DNA from: UBA6136 sp044350805
GTDB taxonomy: Bacteria > Pseudomonadota > Gammaproteobacteria > Methylococcales > Methylococcaceae
Reading direction: 5' to 3'
NCBI GenBank assembly: GCA_044350805.1
Contig: JBILGU010000001.1
Coordinates: 124,001 to 188,000, forward strand
DNA length: 64,000 bases
In this document: piece after piece, positions 17,245 through 26,488 of the stretch
Numbering within the stretch: position 1 is the first letter of the stretch
Layout: the number at the start of each line of letters is the position of its first letter
Translations under genes and position numbers: made by a program
The notes under the pieces: generated by a model
What the model saw: only the letters and a program-made list of their open reading frames with translations
What the model was told of the DNA's origin: nothing
Database searches by the model: none

Positions 17245-19125
17245 ATGCCCTCGAACTGGAGTACAGCCCTTTCCCGCGAAGTCTACGCGATCGAACACTG
17301 GGGAGAGGGCTATTTCGACATCAATGACGATGGCCAAGTCACCGTCAGACCCTCAAGAAATCTCGGCCACGGTGAAGTGGTTTTGCCAGAGATCATCGAT
17401 GACATCCGCAGGGAGGGACTGGCACTGCCTGTTTTGGTCCGGTTTACCGATGTCCTCAAAGATCGGGTGGTGCGTCTAACCGAAGCCTTCGCAAAGGCGC
17501 GGGAGGAGCATGATTTTGGAGGCGGCTATACCCCCGTCTACCCCATCAAGGTCAATCAGCAACGCGGGGTCATTAATGCCCTGTTGCAGAATGGTCAATA
17601 TCCGGTGGGGCTTGAAGCCGGAAGCAAATCGGAACTACTGGCCATTTTGGCTCTTTCAGATGCCGGGACCGTGATTTGCAATGGCTACAAGGATCGTTCG
17701 TATATTCGGCTGGCACTGATCGGTCGCACCCTGGGTCTCAATGTCTTCATCGTCGTCGAGAAACTCTCTGAGCTTGGCGTCGTCCTTTCCGAGTCAGCCA
17801 ACCTCGGCATTGAGCCTCAACTCGGCGTCAGAATCAGACTTTCCAGTATCAGCGCGGGCAAATGGCAAAACAGTGGCGGGGAAAAATCCAAGTTTGGCCT
17901 TCACAGTGGCGAGATCCTGAAGTTCGTCAGCCTTCTCAAAGAAGCCGGCAAACTGGAATGGCTCAAGCTCATGCACTTTCATATGGGGTCACAAGTCGCA
18001 GACATCGGCGATATCAAGACGGCTCTTCGTGAGGCAGCTCGCTACTACCAGGAGCTACGGGGCCTTGGGGCTGAAATCAGCGTTGCTGATGTCGGCGGCG
18101 GCCTTGGGATCGATTACGAAGGGACACGCTCCACCAGCGACTGTTCCCTGAACTACAGCATCGATGAATACGCTCACTCTATCGTCAGAGCATTCAGTGA
18201 AATCTGCGATGAACACCAACTCCCACATCCTGATCTCATCACTGAGTCTGGCCGGGCTATCAGTGCCCATCATGCCGTCCTGATCACCAATATTACGGAT
18301 ATTGAGTCCGTTCCGAACGATCCCACACCGCCCAGGCAAACCCGAGTGAAGCCTCTGGCTGACCTTGCAGACTGCCTTGAGCGCCTGAAAGATGAGTCGG
18401 TCGTCGGGGTTTATCATGACGCGCAATTCGACATTGCCGAAGCCCGTGACATGTTCGTTCAGGGAAAAGTTTGTCTTGAGGAACTGGCTGAAGCCGAGCG
18501 ACTGAATTCAGCCATTGCTCATGCTGTCCAGGGTCGTTTGGATAGCCGTTTGCGGGCCCACCGAGAACTGCTGGATGAACTCAATGAGCGATTGGCCGAT
18601 AAGGTCTTCTGCAACTTCTCGCTGTTTCAGTCCCTTCCGGACGCCTGGGCCATCGGCCAGATTTTTCCCGTCATGCCTCTTCAGCGTTTGAATGAAGAGC
18701 CGGATCGTCGATGTATCGTGCAGGATCTGACCTGCGATTCCGACGGTATGATCGAACAATACATTGATCAGCAAAGTCTTGAACCCACCCTCAGACTCCA
18801 CAAGAGCAAACCTGGTGAAAGCTACTTGATTGGCATTTTTCTTGTCGGTGCCTATCAGGAAATCCTTGGAGATATGCACAACCTCTTCGGCGACACTCAC
18901 GCAGTCAACATCTCTCTGAACAGTCAGGGCAGCTATGAGATGATGGATCCGACGCATGGAGATGGCGCTGATGACATGCTGCGTTATGTCCATATTGATC
19001 CTTCCGAGCTCGAGCGAGCCTATCGAAAGAAACTTGTGGACGCAGACCTCTCATCGGAGCGAAAGAAGCTTTTCGAGACCGAACTCATGGCGGGCTTAAG
19101 CGCCTATACCTATCTTGAAGAGTGA
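17245..19125 (+). CDS. speA: Biosynthetic arginine decarboxylase
   Basis: SpeA converts arginine to agmatine using PLP, the entry to putrescine synthesis when ornithine decarboxylase is not used. The 626-residue protein is the large fold-type III form. It has the PLP-lysine segment TPVYPIKVNQQRGV, the barrel segment KLMHFHMGSQVADIGDIK, DVGGGLGIDYEGT and LTCDSDGMIEQYID with the active-site cysteine. The start is ATG 17245 after AAGGA; a TTG one codon earlier is less likely. Its stop overlaps the next gene's start (TGATG). Agmatinase or the agmatine deiminase route is not in the window. Confidence 0.97.
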   Translation: MPSNWSTALSREVYAIEHWGEGYFDINDDGQVTVRPSRNLGHGEVVLPEIIDDIRREGLALPVLVRFTDVLKDRVVRLTEAFAKAREEHDFGGGYTPVYPIKVNQQRGVINALLQNGQYPVGLEAGSKSELLAILALSDAGTVICNGYKDRSYIRLALIGRTLGLNVFIVVEKLSELGVVLSESANLGIEPQLGVRIRLSSISAGKWQNSGGEKSKFGLHSGEILKFVSLLKEAGKLEWLKLMHFHMGSQVADIGDIKTALREAARYYQELRGLGAEISVADVGGGLGIDYEGTRSTSDCSLNYSIDEYAHSIVRAFSEICDEHQLPHPDLITESGRAISAHHAVLITNITDIESVPNDPTPPRQTRVKPLADLADCLERLKDESVVGVYHDAQFDIAEARDMFVQGKVCLEELAEAERLNSAIAHAVQGRLDSRLRAHRELLDELNERLADKVFCNFSLFQSLPDAWAIGQIFPVMPLQRLNEEPDRRCIVQDLTCDSDGMIEQYIDQQSLEPTLRLHKSKPGESYLIGIFLVGAYQEILGDMHNLFGDTHAVNISLNSQGSYEMMDPTHGDGADDMLRYVHIDPSELERAYRKKLVDADLSSERKKLFETELMAGLSAYTYLEE

Positions 19126-20018
19126 TGCAGACTGGCATGCCCGCAAACCCTGAACTGAAGGCCGGATTTCTGGGTCTGGGCGCCATGGGCGCCCCAATGG
19201 CCCACCATCTTCAGGTCGCAGGGTTCCTTCGGGCCGTCTACAACCGGAGTCCTGAGAGAGCAAAACAGTTCCAGCAGGACCATCCTGACATCTTGATTGC
19301 GGAATCACCCCAGGCACTGGCGTCTCTGGTTGACGTGGTCTTCCTGTGCGTCTCGGCGGACGCAGATGTCCTTGAGCAAATTAAGGTCTTAAGCCCGTCC
19401 CTTCGGTCCGGGCACATAGTGATCGACTGCTCTACCGTCAGCCGTATGACCGCCATAGAAGCCTCACACCTTGTTACTGCTCTGGGCGCTCAATTCTTTG
19501 ATGCCCCCGTCACAGGGGGCGTTGAAGGGGCTCGAAATGGCGCTCTCTCTGTCATGCTTGGGGGTGAGCAGATCGGTCTGTCGAAAATTCTCCCGCTTCT
19601 TGCCACATTCTCGAGTCGCCAGACTCATATGGGTGAGGTCGGTTCTGGGCAAGCAGCCAAGGCAGTCAATCAAGTCATGTGTGCCGGTATCAATGAGGCC
19701 GTTACCGAGGCTTTGGCTTTCGGCGTTGGCTTGGGGTTGGATATAGAAAAAGTCATGGATGCGATTCGTGGGGGTGCCGCAGGAAACTGGTTCTTGGATA
19801 AACGGGGGTCCTCGATGACACAGGGTTGCTTCAATCCCGGATTTAAGGTGGAACTCCATCAGAAGGATCTGAGGATTTGCCTCGAGATGGCTGAGGCGAT
19901 TCATCAAGACCTTGCGCTCACGCGAACGACGTCGAACCATTACGCCATGCTTATTGATGAGGGACATGGAAATGAGGATATCTCCTCCCTTTATCGGATT
20001 AAGAGGCCCAGCACTTGA
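19125..20018 (+). CDS. NAD(P)-dependent beta-hydroxyacid dehydrogenase (HIBADH/GlxR family)
   Basis: This is a 3-hydroxyisobutyrate-dehydrogenase-family oxidoreductase. The Rossmann motif is AGFLGLGAMGAPMAHHL, the substrate-binding segment DAPVTGGVEGARNGALSVML, and the catalytic lysine lies in GSGQAAKAVNQVMCAG. The length is 297 residues. The true substrate cannot be set from sequence; tartronate semialdehyde, 3-hydroxyisobutyrate and succinic semialdehyde are all used by relatives. It is coupled to speA by TGATG and to the downstream STAS-permease by a TTGA overlap. The chain from speA into the lipid-transport genes is probably just compact packing. Confidence 0.88.
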   Translation: MQTGMPANPELKAGFLGLGAMGAPMAHHLQVAGFLRAVYNRSPERAKQFQQDHPDILIAESPQALASLVDVVFLCVSADADVLEQIKVLSPSLRSGHIVIDCSTVSRMTAIEASHLVTALGAQFFDAPVTGGVEGARNGALSVMLGGEQIGLSKILPLLATFSSRQTHMGEVGSGQAAKAVNQVMCAGINEAVTEALAFGVGLGLDIEKVMDAIRGGAAGNWFLDKRGSSMTQGCFNPGFKVELHQKDLRICLEMAEAIHQDLALTRTTSNHYAMLIDEGHGNEDISSLYRIKRPST

Positions 20019-21151
20019 CGGTCCCTGAAATAAGCCTCTCCATGCAAGGGGATGGCGTGGCTGTCCTTTCGCTCTCCGGGAACTGGTGCATCGATGCTGA
20101 GCTTCCCAAACTCGATTCGATCGAAGCATTTCTCATTAAAGAGCACCCAAAGCGAGCCATCCTGATCGCCACCGAATTGGGATTATGGGACAGTGCCCTT
20201 CTGACCTTTTTGATTCGCCTCGGTCAGGTTTTGGAGCAACAAGGCATCGCGCGTGATGACCGAACACTCCCCAAAGGCGTTCTGGGAATGATTGCCCTTT
20301 CGAAGGCGGTTCCCGAGCGTCAGGATGCGATCAGAGAAAAACTACCCAATGATTTTCTGACCCTGGTTGGTCAACATGCCATCTGGTTAAAGGATGACTT
20401 TTTCAGACTGGCAGACTTTACCGGCGAGATTTGCATTGCCTTTGGCCGACTTCTCCGCGGCAAGAGCCGTATGCGTTGGTCAGACGTCATGACCCAACTC
20501 CAGGAATGTGGTCCAAACGCTCTCCCCATCATTAGCCTTATCGGCATTCTGATGGGAATGATCCTCGCCTTTGTAGGCGCGGTTCAACTTAAGGTTTTCG
20601 GCGCTCAACTCCTTATTGCAGACCTCGTCGGGCTTGGGATGGCCCGTGAAATGGGGGCTATGATGACCTCCATTCTGATGGCTGGTCGCACAGGCTCCGC
20701 ATTTGCTGCAGAACTCGGGTCGATGACGGTGAATGATGAGATTGACGCCTTAAAGACCAGCGGCTTCTCGCCCATTGAGTTTCTGGTGCTTCCGCGAATT
20801 ATCGCCATGTTCCTCACCCTCCCGTTCCTCTGTCTTTTTGCCGACATTCTGGGAATTTTTGGAGGATCCATCGTCTCCGCGGCTCTTTTTGACGTCTCCA
20901 TCCCCGAATACGTCCAACAACTGAATGTTCGGATGCGCCCCATCGACTTTGAAGTCGGTATCGGCAAATGTGCCGTTTTTGGCATTCTCGTAGCTGTTGC
21001 GGGCTGTTTTCGAGGCCTTCAGTGTCAGAGAAATGCGGCATCCGTGGGCCTTGCGACGACTTCCGCTGTCGTCACCGGCATTGTCTTCATTGTTGTATCA
21101 GATGCGGTGATGACGATGATGATCACCGCGCTGGATCTTCTTAGAAGATGA
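20015..21151 (+). CDS. MlaE-family ABC permease with fused N-terminal STAS-like domain
   Basis: This 378-residue membrane protein combines a roughly 110-residue N-terminal STAS-like region (VAVLSLSGNWCIDAELPKLD, AILIATELGLWDSALLTFLI) with an MlaE-type permease. The permease signature includes LMGMILAFVGAVQLKVFGAQ, LGMAREMGAMMTSILMAGRT and GSMTVNDEIDALKTSGFSPI. It is thus MlaB and MlaE in one chain. The start is TTG, overlapping the upstream TGA (TTGA), and the stop overlaps the next ATG. With the two following genes it forms a second MCE-type lipid importer or exporter. Confidence 0.9.
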   Translation: MTVPEISLSMQGDGVAVLSLSGNWCIDAELPKLDSIEAFLIKEHPKRAILIATELGLWDSALLTFLIRLGQVLEQQGIARDDRTLPKGVLGMIALSKAVPERQDAIREKLPNDFLTLVGQHAIWLKDDFFRLADFTGEICIAFGRLLRGKSRMRWSDVMTQLQECGPNALPIISLIGILMGMILAFVGAVQLKVFGAQLLIADLVGLGMAREMGAMMTSILMAGRTGSAFAAELGSMTVNDEIDALKTSGFSPIEFLVLPRIIAMFLTLPFLCLFADILGIFGGSIVSAALFDVSIPEYVQQLNVRMRPIDFEVGIGKCAVFGILVAVAGCFRGLQCQRNAASVGLATTSAVVTGIVFIVVSDAVMTMMITALDLLRR

Positions 21152-21990
21152 TGACTCCAGCCTCTCTTCTGGCAGAATCAACCCAGCGGACCGACGTCTC
21201 CGAGAGAGTCCCTCACCTGGAGGTAAGGGACCTGACGATGGCCTACGAGGGCTTCGTGGTTCAAAAGGCCATGAATTTCTCCGTCCGAAGGGGTGAGATC
21301 TTCATCATCATGGGTCCGAGTGGCTGCGGAAAAAGCACCCTCTTGAGACACCTGATTGGCATTAAAGCGCCGATGGAAGGTTCCGTGCACTTCGATGGAC
21401 TCGATCTCTGGGGGGGCGATGATGAAGCGAGAAATAGCCTTCTGCTCAGGATGGGCATCCTCTATCAGAGTGGGGCGCTATGGAGCTCAATGACATTGGC
21501 TGAAAACATAGCACTCCCCCTCTCTGCGCACACACGCCTATCACGGAAGGAAATTGCAGAATTGGCATCATTCAAGCTCTCTTTAGTCGGCTTGTCGGGA
21601 TTTGAAGATTACTACCCTGCAGAAATCAGCGGCGGAATGCAAAAACGAGCTGCGCTGGCGAGAGCAATTGCCCTTGACCCTGAAATTCTTTTCTTTGACG
21701 AGCCGTCTTCTGGCCTTGACCCCATTAGCGCAGGCAGGCTGGATGAGCTGATTGTGCATCTGACGGAGAGTCTGGGGAGTACGGCGGTGGTCGTCACCCA
21801 TGACCTTGCGAGCATCCTGGAAATCGGGACGAATTCAATTTACCTCGATATTGAGACCAAAAGCATTCTTGCCGAAGGCCCTCCGGGAGACCTTCTTGAA
21901 ATTTCATCGAGCCAAAATGTCCGGGATTTCCTGAGTCGGGGGCAAGGCCCGAGGCCCAGTGAAAACCCCTCGGAGGGTCAGAGTCAATGA
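21148..21990 (+). CDS. MlaF-like ABC transporter ATP-binding protein
   Basis: This ATPase belongs to the second MCE transport system. Motifs are Walker A GPSGCGKST, the MlaF-type Q-loop GILYQSGALWSSMTLAENIA, signature ISGGMQKRAALARAIA, Walker B ILFFDEPSSGLDP and VVTHDLASI. It has 280 residues with a hydrophilic 20-residue C-terminal tail. It overlaps the permease stop by 4 nt and the MCE gene start by 4 nt, which indicates translational coupling of all three subunits. Confidence 0.93.
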   Translation: MMTPASLLAESTQRTDVSERVPHLEVRDLTMAYEGFVVQKAMNFSVRRGEIFIIMGPSGCGKSTLLRHLIGIKAPMEGSVHFDGLDLWGGDDEARNSLLLRMGILYQSGALWSSMTLAENIALPLSAHTRLSRKEIAELASFKLSLVGLSGFEDYYPAEISGGMQKRAALARAIALDPEILFFDEPSSGLDPISAGRLDELIVHLTESLGSTAVVVTHDLASILEIGTNSIYLDIETKSILAEGPPGDLLEISSSQNVRDFLSRGQGPRPSENPSEGQSQ

Positions 21991-22922
21991 AGAGCGTCGC
22001 ACACCCCAGACTCATCGGTCTTTTTGTCCTTCTGGGACTCGGCCTTTGGACGGTTATCATCATCATGTGGGGTAGCGGAAGCTATTTCAGTACCCTGCCC
22101 CGCTACGTCATCTATTTTGAAGGCTCCGTTAACGGACTTGCCCCCGGCTCTGTTGTTCGCCTCAAGGGGGTCAGTATCGGCAAGGTCCTTCAGGTCAAGG
22201 TGAGCTTCAACCCGGAATCAAATCAGCTCCTGACGCCCGTCATCGCCGAGGTCGATTTTTCAAAGATGGTCGAAGCTCATTCAAAACAAAGTCCATCGCC
22301 GGACATTGCCAGTCTGATTCAACACGGACTCCGCGCCCGGCTAGGGGTTCAAAGCCTGGTTACCAATCAACTTTTTGTGGATCTTGAATTTCTCCCCAAA
22401 ACCAACCCCCATTCTGTCGGCACTCTGGATTCGAAACTCCCCGAAATACCCACGGTGACCTCGACGAAGGAGGAACTGGAGAAAACGCTGGAGCACACCG
22501 CAAGAGAGGTGCGCGACCTTCCTATCAAGGAAACCCTAGAGATGGCGCTTCAGGTTTTGCGGGATACCGATCGCCTGATCGCAAAACCGGAAACGAGTGC
22601 GAGTATTGATCGTCTCAATGACAGCCTGGCCGAACTGAAGCTGTTGATCAAACACCTCGACGGGGTCGCTCAGGATGGCAACGTGATGATCAAACAACTG
22701 AATGGACAACTTCCTCCATTGGTCACTTCTGCGACAGAAACCATGAAGCAGGCCAAATCAAGCCTCGCCTCCATTAGCGATCTAACCCAATCCGATTCCG
22801 AGCTAGGCCAGGCGCTTCATGATGTGTCTGAAGCGGCGCGTGCGATCCGACGACTGGCCGATGCCTTGGAACGGCATCCGGATGCAGTCCTCTATGGCAG
22901 AAAAGCGACCGAACCGAAATAG
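21987..22922 (+). CDS. MCE-domain protein of the second Mla-like system
   Basis: This is the periplasmic substrate-handling subunit, anchored by one N-terminal helix (LIGLFVLLGLGLWTVIIIMW). The MCE domain follows (GSVNGLAPGSVVRLKGVSIG, GLRARLGVQSLVTNQLFVDL). The remaining 170 or so residues are helical (EELEKTLEHTAREVRDLPIK, LAELKLLIKHLDGVAQDGN) and may form the coiled needle seen in longer MCE proteins. It ends DALERHPDAVLYGRK, typical of PqiB- and YebT-adjacent single-MCE proteins. The length is 311 residues. The outer-membrane lipoprotein (PqiC or AbrA type) that often follows is absent; kdsD is next. Confidence 0.9.
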   Translation: MKSVAHPRLIGLFVLLGLGLWTVIIIMWGSGSYFSTLPRYVIYFEGSVNGLAPGSVVRLKGVSIGKVLQVKVSFNPESNQLLTPVIAEVDFSKMVEAHSKQSPSPDIASLIQHGLRARLGVQSLVTNQLFVDLEFLPKTNPHSVGTLDSKLPEIPTVTSTKEELEKTLEHTAREVRDLPIKETLEMALQVLRDTDRLIAKPETSASIDRLNDSLAELKLLIKHLDGVAQDGNVMIKQLNGQLPPLVTSATETMKQAKSSLASISDLTQSDSELGQALHDVSEAARAIRRLADALERHPDAVLYGRKATEPK

Positions 22923-22975
22923 GAAATCCTCAAACAGAGCCATTCTTAAGCTCTCAAGAATGGCATAATGTCTGC

Positions 22976-23998
22976 ATGGGAATACAGAACGCCATGCCTT
23001 CCTCCGCTCAGTGTGAATCGGACCATCCTCGAACCGACTTGCTCTGCTCTTCTGCACGGAGAGTCATCGAAAATGAAGCGGCCGCCGTTCTCGCGCTCAG
23101 TGAGCGTATCGATGAGCAATTTGCCAGGGCCTGTCGACTGATCCTGAATTGCAAGGGACGCGTCGTCGTCACCGGCATGGGAAAATCCGGTCATATCGGA
23201 GGCAAGATTGCAGCAACCCTGGCCAGCACAGGGACACCCTCCTTTTTTGTCCACCCCGGCGAAGCCGGTCACGGGGACCTTGGAATGATTACGCAGGAAG
23301 ACGTCCTTCTTGCGCTCTCTCATTCGGGGGATTCCTCCGAAATCCTGACCATCCTGCCGATGCTCAAGCGACTCGGAATTCCGCTGATTGCGATGACCGG
23401 AAAGGCTGATTCACCCCTCGGACGACAAGCGGATGTCGCTCTTGATACGGCTATTGCCGAAGAAGCCTGCCCGTTAGGGCTAGCGCCCACCTCGAGCACC
23501 ACCGTCGCACTGGCCTTGGGAGATGCGCTGGCCGTAGCTCTCCTCGAAGCCAGAGGCTTCAGTCGGGAAGATTTTGCATTTTCACATCCGAGCGGCAGTC
23601 TTGGCCGCAAACTCCTGATTCGCGTCAGGGATGTCATGCATGCCGGGGATGATATCCCTCAAGTTGCAGCAGATGTCGCAGTTCGGGATGCGCTCATTGA
23701 AATGACTGCAAAAAAACTGGGCATGACCGCAGTCACAGAGACGGATGGCTCCCTTCTCGGGATCTTTACGGATGGAGACCTTCGTAGACTTCTGGAGCGC
23801 AGCATCGATGTTCACACGACCGTAATTCGGGATGTCATTCGAAAAGGTTGCAGCACGGTTGCTCCAGAATGTCTTGCCGCAGAAGGCGTCAGAATCATGG
23901 AAGAAAAACGGATTAGCGCCCTTCTGGTGGTCGATCAGGAAAGTCGCCTCGTCGGTGCGCTCAACATGCATGATCTCCTTCGAGCGGGAGTGGTCTAA
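22976..23998 (+). CDS. kdsD: Arabinose-5-phosphate isomerase
   Basis: KdsD isomerises ribulose-5-phosphate to arabinose-5-phosphate, the precursor of KDO in lipopolysaccharide. The SIS domain (VVVTGMGKSGHIGGKIAATL, STGTPSFFVHPGEAGHGDLG, LALSHSGDSSEI, LGLAPTSSTTVALALGDALA) spans about residues 40-210. Two CBS domains follow (VRDVMHAGDDIPQ, GIFTDGDLRRLL, ALLVVDQESRLVGALNMHDL). The 340-residue length is normal. Its TAA overlaps the kdsC start (TAATG), placing it at the head of the kdsD-kdsC-lptCAB-rpoN run. Confidence 0.96.
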   Translation: MGIQNAMPSSAQCESDHPRTDLLCSSARRVIENEAAAVLALSERIDEQFARACRLILNCKGRVVVTGMGKSGHIGGKIAATLASTGTPSFFVHPGEAGHGDLGMITQEDVLLALSHSGDSSEILTILPMLKRLGIPLIAMTGKADSPLGRQADVALDTAIAEEACPLGLAPTSSTTVALALGDALAVALLEARGFSREDFAFSHPSGSLGRKLLIRVRDVMHAGDDIPQVAADVAVRDALIEMTAKKLGMTAVTETDGSLLGIFTDGDLRRLLERSIDVHTTVIRDVIRKGCSTVAPECLAAEGVRIMEEKRISALLVVDQESRLVGALNMHDLLRAGVV

Positions 23999-24534
23999 TG
24001 ATCGAGCTCGTGTCCACTGAAGTCATTGAGCGCGCAGCAAAAATCCGGCTGCTGATCTGTGATGTCGACGGGGTTCTGACGAATGGACAGCTTTTCTTCA
24101 CCCCGACTGGCGATGAACTAAAGGGCTTTCATGCCAGAGACGGACACGGCATCAAGCTGGTTCAAAAGGCCGGGATCGAGACGGCCGTCATTTCCGGCCG
24201 AAGATCAACAGCCGTGGCCCTGCGGATGGAAAGCTTAGGCGTTCGCCACGTCTATCAGGGACATGAACACAAGTTAGCGGCATTTGAGGAGTTGATTGAA
24301 AAACTTGGGCTGAGTCCAGAAGAGGCCTGCTTTATTGGCGATGACCTTTTGGATCTTACGCTGTTGCGTCGGGTGGGACTGGCCGTTGCCGTTGCCGACG
24401 CCCACTTCACCATCCAAAATGCCGTCCATTACACGACAAAACTACCTGGTGGCTTTGGGGCCGTTAGAGAACTCTGTGACCTGATCCTGTATGCGCAAGA
24501 TAAACTGGAAGCAGCTGTCAGTTCATATCACTGA
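23998..24534 (+). CDS. kdsC: 3-deoxy-D-manno-octulosonate 8-phosphate phosphatase
   Basis: KdsC hydrolyses KDO-8-phosphate to KDO. It is a cap-less HAD phosphatase: motif I is LLICDVDGVLTNGQLFF, motif II AVISGRRSTAV, and motif III/IV AAFEELIEKLG with CFIGDDLLDLTLLRRVGLAV. It has 178 residues, the family norm. The C-terminus overlaps the lptC start by 44 nt in another frame, so the two are tightly coupled. Confidence 0.97.
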   Translation: MIELVSTEVIERAAKIRLLICDVDGVLTNGQLFFTPTGDELKGFHARDGHGIKLVQKAGIETAVISGRRSTAVALRMESLGVRHVYQGHEHKLAAFEELIEKLGLSPEEACFIGDDLLDLTLLRRVGLAVAVADAHFTIQNAVHYTTKLPGGFGAVRELCDLILYAQDKLEAAVSSYH

Positions 24535-25126
24535 GGCACTCTCCTCCCTCGGAAGTCACAGCCGCACCGCACTGGCTCTCCTTGTCATGCTCCTTTCATG
24601 GTGGCTGGCTGGAACCCTGGGGCCTCGCGAGGATAGTCATAAAAAGGCCAAGGAAGGTCGTGTGGATTACTACACAAAAGGACTTCGCAGAACCGTGATG
24701 GGTATTGATGGCAATCCGAAGGAGTATTTGGTGTCGCAAGAGATGGTCCACTATGAGGAAGAGGACACCGCCGAGCTCTATCGCCCTGTGATCACGCTTT
24801 TCGTAAAAGATGGTCCCCCTTGGGTTATTAATGCTGAAACGGCCAAAATTCCTGGCAACAGCGAATTTATCTTTCTCAATGGCGATGTCCTCGTCGAAAG
24901 GGATGAGAACAAGGAAGGGCGAACCATGCGAATCGAAACCACCAACGTTCGAACGATTCCTGCCAAAGACTATGCGGAAACGGATGAATATATTCGGGTC
25001 ATTAGTCCGCCGGACTTCATGACCGGGACCGGAGCGACCATTAATTTTGGTAACAATCTCAACTATCGGATCCTGCATGATGTCAGGAGGAGACACGACG
25101 TTGAATCTGAGACGACTGACCAATAG
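24491..25126 (+). CDS. lptC: LPS export protein LptC
   Basis: LptC is the bitopic inner-membrane protein that hands lipopolysaccharide from LptB2FG to LptA. A single transmembrane helix (TALALLVMLLSWWLAGTL) lies at residues about 26-43. The periplasmic beta-jellyroll follows (VDYYTKGLRRTVMGIDGNPK, YLVSQEMVHYEEEDTAELYR, FIFLNGDVLVERD, ISPPDFMTGTGATINFGNNL). At 211 residues it is slightly longer than E. coli LptC (191). It starts inside kdsC and ends inside the longest lptA frame, so start choice on both sides is approximate. Confidence 0.93.
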   Translation: MRKINWKQLSVHITEALSSLGSHSRTALALLVMLLSWWLAGTLGPREDSHKKAKEGRVDYYTKGLRRTVMGIDGNPKEYLVSQEMVHYEEEDTAELYRPVITLFVKDGPPWVINAETAKIPGNSEFIFLNGDVLVERDENKEGRTMRIETTNVRTIPAKDYAETDEYIRVISPPDFMTGTGATINFGNNLNYRILHDVRRRHDVESETTDQ

Positions 25127-25688
25127 GCGTCGATCAAAAAAGTCGTCCAAGCTCGCTAAAAGTGGGCTTGTGGCGCTGCTCATTCAGGCGTTTCTGACCT
25201 GGGCATCACCCTCCGCGATGGCGCTGACTTCGGACTCGAAACAGCCGATGCTCATCGAATCGGATGACATGATCTATGACGAGGGCAAAGGAGAAACCGT
25301 CTACACGGGCAATGTAAAGGCTACTCAAGGCAGCCTTGAAGTGACCGGTGAAAAAATGATCATCAACCAGCAAAAGGGCGAATCCGACCAAATGATCATG
25401 TTTGGCAAGCCCGCAAGACTCAAGCAGACCCCCGATGGGGGGGGTCCGGACAATCATGGCCTCGGGGATCGCGCCGATTATTTCCCTGACTCAGGCATCC
25501 TGATCCTGAATGGAAATGCCATGACTTGGGAAGGCCCATTGCCCGAGACGAGCGAGCATACGGTCAAAAGCGATCACATCGAATACGACACGAAAAACTC
25601 CATCTATAAGGCAGGGACACCCAAGAGCGCTAAGCACAGAGTGCACGTTCGTGTGTTACCGAAAGAGAGCAAGCAGCCCAAGGAATAA
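25101..25688 (+). CDS. lptA: LPS transport periplasmic protein LptA
   Basis: LptA forms the periplasmic bridge that carries LPS to LptDE. I choose the TTG at 25101 because AGGAGG lies 10 nt upstream. In-frame ATGs at 25077/25080 and a GTG/ATG region further up are less convincing. The product (195 residues) has a basic N-terminus and signal peptide (SGLVALLIQAFLTWASPSAM), then the OstA-like core QPMLIESDDMIYDEGKGETV, YTGNVKATQGSLEVTGEKMI and GILILNGNAMTWEGP. It lies 2 bp before lptB. A TTG start may lower its translation relative to lptB. Confidence 0.92.
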   Translation: MNLRRLTNRRRSKKSSKLAKSGLVALLIQAFLTWASPSAMALTSDSKQPMLIESDDMIYDEGKGETVYTGNVKATQGSLEVTGEKMIINQQKGESDQMIMFGKPARLKQTPDGGGPDNHGLGDRADYFPDSGILILNGNAMTWEGPLPETSEHTVKSDHIEYDTKNSIYKAGTPKSAKHRVHVRVLPKESKQPKE

Positions 25689-25690
25689 CG

Positions 25691-26416
25691 ATGGCGATCC
25701 TGTCCACCCAAAACATCATCAAGCGCTACCACAAGCGAAATGTGGTCGATGGCGTATCGGTAGAAATCCGGACAGGCGAAATTGTCGGCCTGCTGGGCCC
25801 CAATGGTGCGGGCAAAACCACTAGTTTTTACATGATCGTGGGGCTCATCACACCGGATGAAGGTCAAATCATGCTGGATGGGCGCGACATCTCACACATG
25901 CCAATGCATGAGCGGGCTCGACTGGGGATAGGTTACCTGCCTCAGGAGCCATCCATTTTCCGAAAACTCACGGTATTGGAAAACCTGATGGCCGTTCTTG
26001 AGTTGCGTCCCGAACTGACGCATGGCCAGCGGGAACTGATTGCCGGAGAACTGCTCGAAGAATTTAACGTGGGACATCTTCGACACCAGCCGGCGATGGG
26101 CCTTTCAGGTGGTGAAAGAAGACGTGTAGAAATCGCCAGAGCTCTCGCCTGTGAGCCCCGTTTCATGCTCTTGGATGAACCCTTTGCAGGTGTTGACCCG
26201 ATCTCGATCATCGACATCCAGAAAATCATTCTGCATCTTCGGGAGCGGGGGATCGGAATCCTGATTACGGAACACAATGTCCGCGAGACGCTTGGAACGT
26301 GTAATCGAGCCTACATTCTTGCTGGTGGTCGCGTGATTGCTGAAGGTCTTCCGAATGAAATTGTCGAAAATCCGGAAGTCCGACAAGTCTATCTGGGCGA
26401 AAATTTCTCCATGTAA
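25691..26416 (+). CDS. lptB: LPS export ABC transporter ATP-binding protein LptB
   Basis: LptB is the ATPase of the LptB2FG extractor that drives LPS out of the inner membrane. Motifs are Walker A GPNGAGKTT, Q-loop YLPQEPSIFRKLTVLENLMA, signature LSGGERRRVEIARALA, Walker B FMLLDEPFAGVDPISI and the H-loop ITEHNVRETL. The YLPQEPSIF string and the 241-residue length are typical of LptB. Its permease partners LptF and LptG are encoded at 41145-43358. Confidence 0.97.
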   Translation: MAILSTQNIIKRYHKRNVVDGVSVEIRTGEIVGLLGPNGAGKTTSFYMIVGLITPDEGQIMLDGRDISHMPMHERARLGIGYLPQEPSIFRKLTVLENLMAVLELRPELTHGQRELIAGELLEEFNVGHLRHQPAMGLSGGERRRVEIARALACEPRFMLLDEPFAGVDPISIIDIQKIILHLRERGIGILITEHNVRETLGTCNRAYILAGGRVIAEGLPNEIVENPEVRQVYLGENFSM

Positions 26417-26488
26417 GCCTTTTGTGCATAAGAAACGGATCCCGAACCCAGTGAAACCCTTCATCCAAGATTCAGTCTCGATGCCACG

